DNA of 12,122 nt from Monoraphidium neglectum (lineage: Eukaryota; Chlorophyta; Chlorophyceae; Sphaeropleales; Selenastraceae), in NCBI RefSeq assembly GCF_000611645.1, contig NW_014011885.1, positions 1-12,122 on the forward strand, read 5' to 3'. The position numbers and the translations under genes are program-made. Below the pieces are notes generated by a model that was not told where the DNA came from, made no database searches, and was given only the letters and a program-made list of their open reading frames with translations. Of this stretch, positions 7,647 through 12,122 are shown in pieces (positions within the stretch are counted from its first letter, which is position 1; each line of letters begins with the position of its first letter).

Positions 7647-7661
7647 TCAGATACGGCACAT
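7647..7661 (-). promoter_or_regulatory. Possible mini upstream ORF (4 codons) of the propeller-like gene
   Basis: ATG TGC CGT ATC TGA lies 49 bases upstream of the main ATG and in a different frame. It would be in the 5' leader if transcription starts near 7690, as the AT-rich element at 7717-7723 would suggest. The transcription start is not known. Confidence 0.3.
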
Positions 7662-7716
7662 TGTAGAAGCCGCTGCCCCCCAACGCGTCCCGTTGCACTA
7701 CTGAAACGTGCTGGTG

Positions 7717-7723
7717 TTTATTT
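7717..7723 (-). promoter_or_regulatory. Candidate TATA-like element for the propeller-like gene
   Basis: AAATAAA on the minus strand, in a locally AT-rich block, about 120 bases upstream of the start codon. The placement is plausible for a core promoter, but there is no other support. Confidence 0.2.
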
Positions 7724-8871
7724 GAACGATCTAATACGGTTTAATCAATGATGAAGAGGGCATCACATTCAGCTGATGTACCTGACCACTAACTCTCAGC
7801 TGCCGTGCTAAGCCCGAATTCCTCTACCGCGCGGCAAGAGGCTGCAGCGCCTTGTGTCTCGACCAAAGTTGTGTGCTTTGGTTTACGCTTGATTTTGAGT
7901 TCCGTGGCGATATGTGATCTCAACATAACCGTCTTTGATCATTTGAGCATGAGCAGCTGTGTTGCAAGGTACTAAGCTATCTGGCAGGGTAAGCCTGTGA
8001 GTTGAAGAATGAAGCATCCATTCATAAAATGAGGCGGGGTTGAATAGGAGGCTGCTCTGGGCAGCACCTGCAAACGACCACCGATGTTGCTGGTGAATGA
8101 AGAGTGAAGTGCCGTTGCCAAGTGACAGGCACATGCACATGTCATGCACAGCGCTGGAGATGAAGAGTGTGATTACCGTATCATACTACCGGCATGCCGA
8201 GAAGTCTGCACCCAGCTGGTCACGCAAACCTGAGGCACGCTCTCCGATACCGGTAGTCAAGCCACCCCTGATGTATGTAGCTAGCAGCCAACGTGGCTGT
8301 TCAGCAAACGTATAGCTGCATGGATGTGGAGGTGCAAGCCTGCAAAGAGATGGTCCATGAAGACCACAGCAAAAATGGATGGTCAGGACTAGGGATACCC
8401 AAAACTTGAATCCTCACATGGCACTGTCAAGTTGGCGGTGGCAAGAACATGAAGCACGTCGCATGCAATTCCACAAATAATGTTTTGCTACTCCTGAAAT
8501 GTGGATCGACAGCACCCTCGAACCTCTCAGGCTGCGCAGCTGGGCCGGGTGAGGCCGCAGCAGCTGCTTGAGGTGCCTGTGCCGTCATTTGCTTCAGTTG
8601 CAATCGAAGACCTTGGCTTTGGGTCATCAAGCACTCGAATTTTCACAAAAATACATTCTGGTTGTATAACACGCTTAGAACGAGCGGCACCGCTCTGGAC
8701 GGTGCCACAGCGAGCACAGCACCCCTGGGCCTGCAGCAGGTAATCGCAAGCTTGAGAATCTCAACATGAACGTGGTATTACACTGAACTGCCAACAACGC
8801 ATGAGGCGCGGCTAAACCCAACAGCAGCGGTTTTTATCGTTCGCAGGGCCGTGTTTTGATCAAGAGAGGCA

Positions 8872-8883
8872 ATGGTGTCGTGA
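8872..8883 (+). promoter_or_regulatory. Possible mini upstream ORF (3 codons) of the PKD protein gene
   Basis: ATG GTG TCG TGA ends 23 bases upstream of the ATG at 8907. It would be translated from a leader starting further upstream, and could reduce or regulate initiation at the main start. Whether it is transcribed is unknown. Confidence 0.3.
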
Positions 8884-8906
8884 GTGACACGGTATTTGAA
8901 TACAAC

Positions 8907-9770
8907 ATGCAGCGGCGGCAGCCTCGTTGGCTGCCAGTGTTGGCCCTGGCGCTGCTGGGGGCAGCCGCAGCGACAGTGGCAGGTGCAGCAGCTTCAGCGC
9001 AGCCCGCTACGGCGCAACAGAGCGACAGCACTACCACCACCACCACCACAAGCAGCAGCAGCAGTGGCGCAACTGAACAACTTCCAAAGGCGCCTTATGC
9101 TTCATCTTGCGCTGCGACGGCGCGCAGCGCAGACGCCGCTTTCGTGGCCGCGGCTGCCGAGGCACTCAGCGGCGACTCACGGCTGACCGTTACGGATGCT
9201 CAGTTCAAGGGCGCATGCGTCTCATTCGGCCATGCAGTGCTCAATGGCAGCACCATCGCCACCATAGGTGGCAGCAGTCACGATAATACTACAAACACCA
9301 GCAGCAGCAGTGCCAGCACGCTGGTGCGCCATTTTGAGCGCGCAGTCGTCTTGTCTACTGGTGCCGCCGAGCTGGCTGCCTCCCTCAAGCCAGGCAAGTC
9401 TGCAGCCTCCACCACCACGCTTCAAGGCGGCGATGTAACACTTGGCGGCTTCGACGCAGCTTCCCTTGCGTTCACGGTCAGCGTCGCACCAGGCGCGCCT
9501 GCAGGTCTGCAGCTGGTTTTCAGCTTCGCATTCGCATCAGAGGAGGGCGGCCGCAAGCGCGGTGGCGCAAGGCCAGATGCTGCTGCCGTGTTTGTGGGGC
9601 CGGCTGGCGCAGGCGCAGGCGTGGAGCGCAACGTGGCGCTGCTCCCTGGCGGCGGCGCCGTCAATGCGAGCGCGGTGCTGGGCGGCTCTGCGGCAGAGGG
9701 GCTGGTTGTACGCGATGGCGAGGGCGCGGACGGCTTGCGACTGGCGACGGGGATGGGAGCGTTGACTCGG
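8907..9770 (+). CDS. Choice-of-anchor L/PKD gene, exon 1
   Basis: It encodes residues 1-288. The ATG at 8907 is chosen over the in-frame TTG at 8856 because nuclear genes use ATG and because it begins the signal peptide MQRRQPRWLPVLALALLGAA. The donor CGG|GTAAGA (9771) is phase 0. N-glycosylation sequons occur at NGS (113-115), NTT (127-129), NTS (130-132) and NAS (253-255). Intron 1 (9771-10113, 343 nt) shows no gene. Confidence 0.78.
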
Positions 9771-12122
9771 GTAAGAGGGCACGGGTGGGCGTGCGTTCAG
9801 GCACCAAGCGATCAAAGTGGCCGCCTGACATGAAATATGAGGGCTGGAAAAACAACAGCGGCTGGGAGATGCGGCACCCAGGTCGCTTCTGATAATGGAT
9901 GGCACTGTGTTGGTGGCAACTGGATGCACTGCAGTGAACTTGATTTTTCCGTTGGGCTCAAGCAGCGGATGGCTGGACACCTGCAGGACAGAAAACGTTT
10001 GCCCGCTGCACTTCATCCCGCCCTGGCGCACTCGCAAGTTGCGTCCCGTGCTCACGCGCCGCCGCCCGCCACCGCCATCTTTGCCGACTGCGGCAACAAC
10101 GTGGTGCATTCAGGTGCTGCCCACCCAAGGCTTCCCCGTGTCACCCGGGAACAGCTATGATGTCAGGGCCGTGGTGACGGACGCGGGTGACCCCCAGATG
10201 GACTCATTCCTGCTGCTGGTGGCCGGATCCATGCGGCTCGTTGAGGCGCCGACGGCTGATGCTGGCGGGCCGTACTCTGGGGTGAGTCTCAAAGCAGTTA
10301 TATAGGGCCAGCTGAGAAAGGGGCAAGCAGGCCGGAGGATACGGATGCTGCTAAGCTCAGCCATGGCGGCCACCACCTTGGGTCCATCTTCAGCGTGCAT
10401 GATTGGGGAGGGCAGGGCTGTAGCCGTGGTCTGCAGCGAGCGGCTGCGCAGCGAGCAACTGTTGTGAGCAGCAGCTGCAGGGACACGAAAAAACCGGCAC
10501 TTGCACCCAACGCCTGATGTCATGCCAGAGCACGCGTTCCAAATCAATAGATGAGGTGCTTGATCGTAATTCCCGCCTCACGCACCACACGCTTGCTGAC
10601 AAAACAGGCCCCAGGGAGCCCAATTGCGCTGGATGGCAGCAGGTCCACGCAAGCCACAACTGCAGACGCCAACGCACCGTTGATTCAGTACCTCTGGACA
10701 GTCCGGGACGAGCACACAGTCCTGGCGCGCGCGTCCGGAGCTGCTGCTGATGTCACCGTGACGTCAGCAGGCCTGTATCAAATTGAACTGGAGGTAATGG
10801 ACTCCAGGGGTGGCCATTCCTCGGCCTTTGCTGACCTGACAGTCGGCAACGCTACCAGCAGCGGCGGCTCGACCGCCGCCGGCGGGCCTGGGAGCGAAGC
10901 AGAGGAGAACAGCGAGTTCTCCACCCAAGGCGTGCGTGCGGACAGGTGGCAGCAGCAGCAGCTGCAGGCGTGGCCGTCCCAGCAGCAGGAGCCCGCGTGG
11001 CGCCAGCAGGCCTCGTGGCCCTCGCAGCAGCGGCAGCAGCAGCAGCAGCAGCAGCAGCAGCCGGCCTACCCGTCGCAGCGCGCCGCGTACATCCAGCAGC
11101 AGCAGCCGCAGCAGCGCCACGTGCGGCGGGACCCAGGTGTTGTGGACGTTGGTGCCCTTGTGAGCAACATGCGCAGCAACCTCGAAGCCGGCCCCGCCCC
11201 CCTCCAGTCAGTGCCCGACGCGGCCCCCGCTCCCGACCTGCCCGCGCTGCCGGCCGCGCCGGGCGCGCGCCGCGGGCGCACGGCAGGCAGCGGCGGCGGG
11301 ACGCGCAACGGGCCGCGCGCGGCCGGCCGGCTGCCGGTGCGGGCGGCCGGAGAGGCAGACTACCCGGTCCCCTTGATCAAGGTCAAAGGGGAGGACACCC
11401 TCGGATACGTCGAGTTCAAGCGCTCGCCCCTGAAACTATCCTTGGACGGCAGCGAATCCGTCGAGAACCCCGATGATTCGGACCCCATCCTCTGGTATAC
11501 CTGGTGAGCTGCCACCGGGTCAGGCGCATGGGGCCCCGCGGCTGCTGAGCATACCTCCCCACCATCCCACCCAGCTCCCCTTGAGGTCTGACCTCACCAC
11601 ACCTGGACAAGCACTCCTTTGCGGGCCCCTGACTCGACCTTCCGGGCACAATGCAAGCAGCAGCCGGCCCCACATGCCATGCTTCAGCCACACACAATGG
11701 CAAACCGCAAACCTCTAACTGCAGTCCTCACTCCCCCCTCCACATCATGCGAACACCCGCACACCCCTTTTGAACATCCCAGGTACGTTGAGGAGCTGTC
11801 CCCAAACCCAGGGGAGGTCTTCGTGGAGTTCGATGAAGAGGCGCTGCCCATCCAAGGGACCGTGGAGATTACGGAACCGGGCACCTACCTCGCGACCCTC
11901 ACCCTCTACACCGAAAAGCGGGAGCACTTTGTGACGTCAGCGATCAAGGTCGTGCCGTCGTCGGGGGCGCCGGAGCTGGGGGCGGCGCCGGCGCAGGCGC
12001 CGCGGTGGCGGCCGACGCAGCAGGCGCCGGGGCCGAGCAACGGGGGCGGGGGGCGCGCGGCGCCAGAGCAGTATAATGACCTGCCGTCGGCGCCTGTGCG
12101 GACTTTCCAGATCATCCCGCTG
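8907..12122 (+). CDS. Secreted choice-of-anchor L / PKD domain protein (4 exons seen, 3' end outside window)
   Basis: Exons 8907-9770, 10114-10281, 10608-11503 and 11783-12122 join into 756 residues and remain open at the window end. Residues 1-~32 form a signal peptide, followed by a Ser/Thr-rich run (40-53). Residues ~91-328 match the choice-of-anchor L domain of bacterial surface proteins: AVVLSTGAA (147-155), FAFASEEGG (207-215), PDAAAVFVGPAG (223-234), PVSPGNSYDVRAVVTDAGD (296-314) and MDSFLLLVAGS (317-327). A PKD domain follows (about 336-425; ADAGGPYSG, IALDGSRST, YLWTVRD, GLYQIELEVMDSRGG). Then come a Gln-rich linker (458-514) with nine consecutive Gln, an Ala/Pro/Gly/Arg-rich linker, and a second PKD-like domain (about 598-701; LSLDGSES, ILWYTWYVEE, GTYLATLTLY). 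PKD domains are Ig-like beta sandwiches used as extracellular spacers or for protein/carbohydrate contact. The likely role is a cell-surface or matrix protein; this is inference. Confidence 0.75.
10114..10281 (+). CDS. Choice-of-anchor L/PKD gene, exon 2
   Basis: It encodes residues 289-344, phase 0 at both ends (acceptor GCATTCAG|GTG, donor GGG|GTGAGT). It supplies the end of the choice-of-anchor L domain (DAGDPQMDSFLLLVAGS) and the first PKD strand (ADAGGPYSG). LTR-VLPTQGFPVSPG reads smoothly across the junction. Intron 2 (10282-10607, 326 nt) contains no recognisable gene. Confidence 0.78.
10608..11503 (+). CDS. Choice-of-anchor L/PKD gene, exon 3
   Basis: It encodes residues 345-642 plus two bases. 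The acceptor ACAAAACAG|GCC joins PYSG to APGSPIALDGSRST, the expected PKD order. The donor CTG|GTGAGC (11504) is phase 2. The frame hits TGA immediately if unspliced, so splicing is needed to continue the second PKD-like domain. The exon holds PKD1, the Gln-rich linker and the start of PKD2. Intron 3 spans 11504-11782. Confidence 0.78.
11034..11060 (+). repeat. (CAG)9 encoding polyglutamine
   Basis: Nine uninterrupted CAG codons encode Gln487-495, in a wider Gln-rich region from 10949 to about 11115 with many further CAG codons. It lies between the two PKD-type domains and is probably a flexible, length-variable linker. Confidence 0.9.
11783..12122 (+). CDS. Choice-of-anchor L/PKD gene, exon 4 (runs off the window)
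   Basis: It encodes residues 643-756. The acceptor CATCCCAG|G completes Trp643, giving YTWYVEELSPNPGE, the 'W.(V/T)' strand of a PKD-like fold. The fold ends near IKVVP (697-701). A Pro/Gly/Gln-rich linker follows. No stop occurs before the window ends. Confidence 0.75.

Larger units (their letters stand above)
7598..8906. other. Shared upstream region between two divergent genes
   Basis: About 1.3 kb lies between the two start codons. It is visibly less GC-rich than the flanks. The only open frames are short (under 90 codons), with no signal peptide, domain or splice-supported extension. It presumably holds both promoters and 5' leaders. A loose inverted repeat (ACTACCGG at 8185-8192, CCGGTAGT at 8250-8257) is present. 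No tRNA, transposon or other gene was recognised. Confidence 0.5.

Noticed and set aside
7883..8149. An 88-codon minus-strand frame in the divergent region
   Set aside because: There is no recognisable domain, signal peptide or splice support. It lies in the presumed promoter region and is short enough to be chance.
8856..8906. TTG start for the PKD protein
   Set aside because: Nuclear eukaryotic genes start at ATG. The ATG at 8907 directly begins a good signal peptide.
1..12122. Bacterial genome origin, suggested by the bacterial-type domains
   Set aside because: Both proteins can only be read through many introns with canonical splice sites, and the intergenic and repeat style is eukaryotic.

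Overview
The window looks like nuclear DNA from a GC-rich green alga (chlorophyte). The pointers are spliced genes with GT(R)AG donors and CAG acceptors, Pro-, Gly/Ser- and Gln-rich secreted proteins, CAG/CA/CAGG microsatellites, and a candidate TGTAA poly(A) signal, the usual chlorophyte type. No bacterial operon, phage, insertion sequence, CRISPR array, tRNA or rRNA was recognised. The species cannot be named from the sequence.

Layout: (1) Positions 1-~970 probably hold the 3' end of a plus-strand gene: a short candidate terminal exon (230-290), a ~650-base 3' UTR, and TGTAA at 949. (2) Positions ~970-1884 are a non-coding convergent region, including the 3' UTR of the next gene. (3) Positions 1885-7597, minus strand, hold an 11-exon gene that I could reconstruct completely. 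The exons join in frame into a 980-residue secreted protein whose motifs resemble those of bacterial secreted beta-propeller-like proteins. It carries a Pro-rich/basic/Gly-rich N-terminal extension and a large low-complexity insertion. (4) Positions 7598-8906 are a ~1.3 kb, less GC-rich, shared upstream region between two head-to-head genes. (5) From 8907 to the window end, plus strand, lie the first four exons (756 residues, gene continues) of a second secreted protein: signal peptide, Ser/Thr linker, choice-of-anchor L domain, PKD domain, Gln-rich linker, and a second PKD-like domain.

The two complete or near-complete genes are divergently transcribed from one intergenic region. Both encode signal-peptide-bearing proteins built from domain types I associate with bacterial cell-surface proteins. 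A role for both in the extracellular matrix or cell surface, and possibly shared expression, is an inference. The most notable points are the bacterial-type surface domains in intron-rich algal genes, a probable GC-AG intron, and an in-frame 96-nt exon flanked by complementary UG- and CA-repeat introns.
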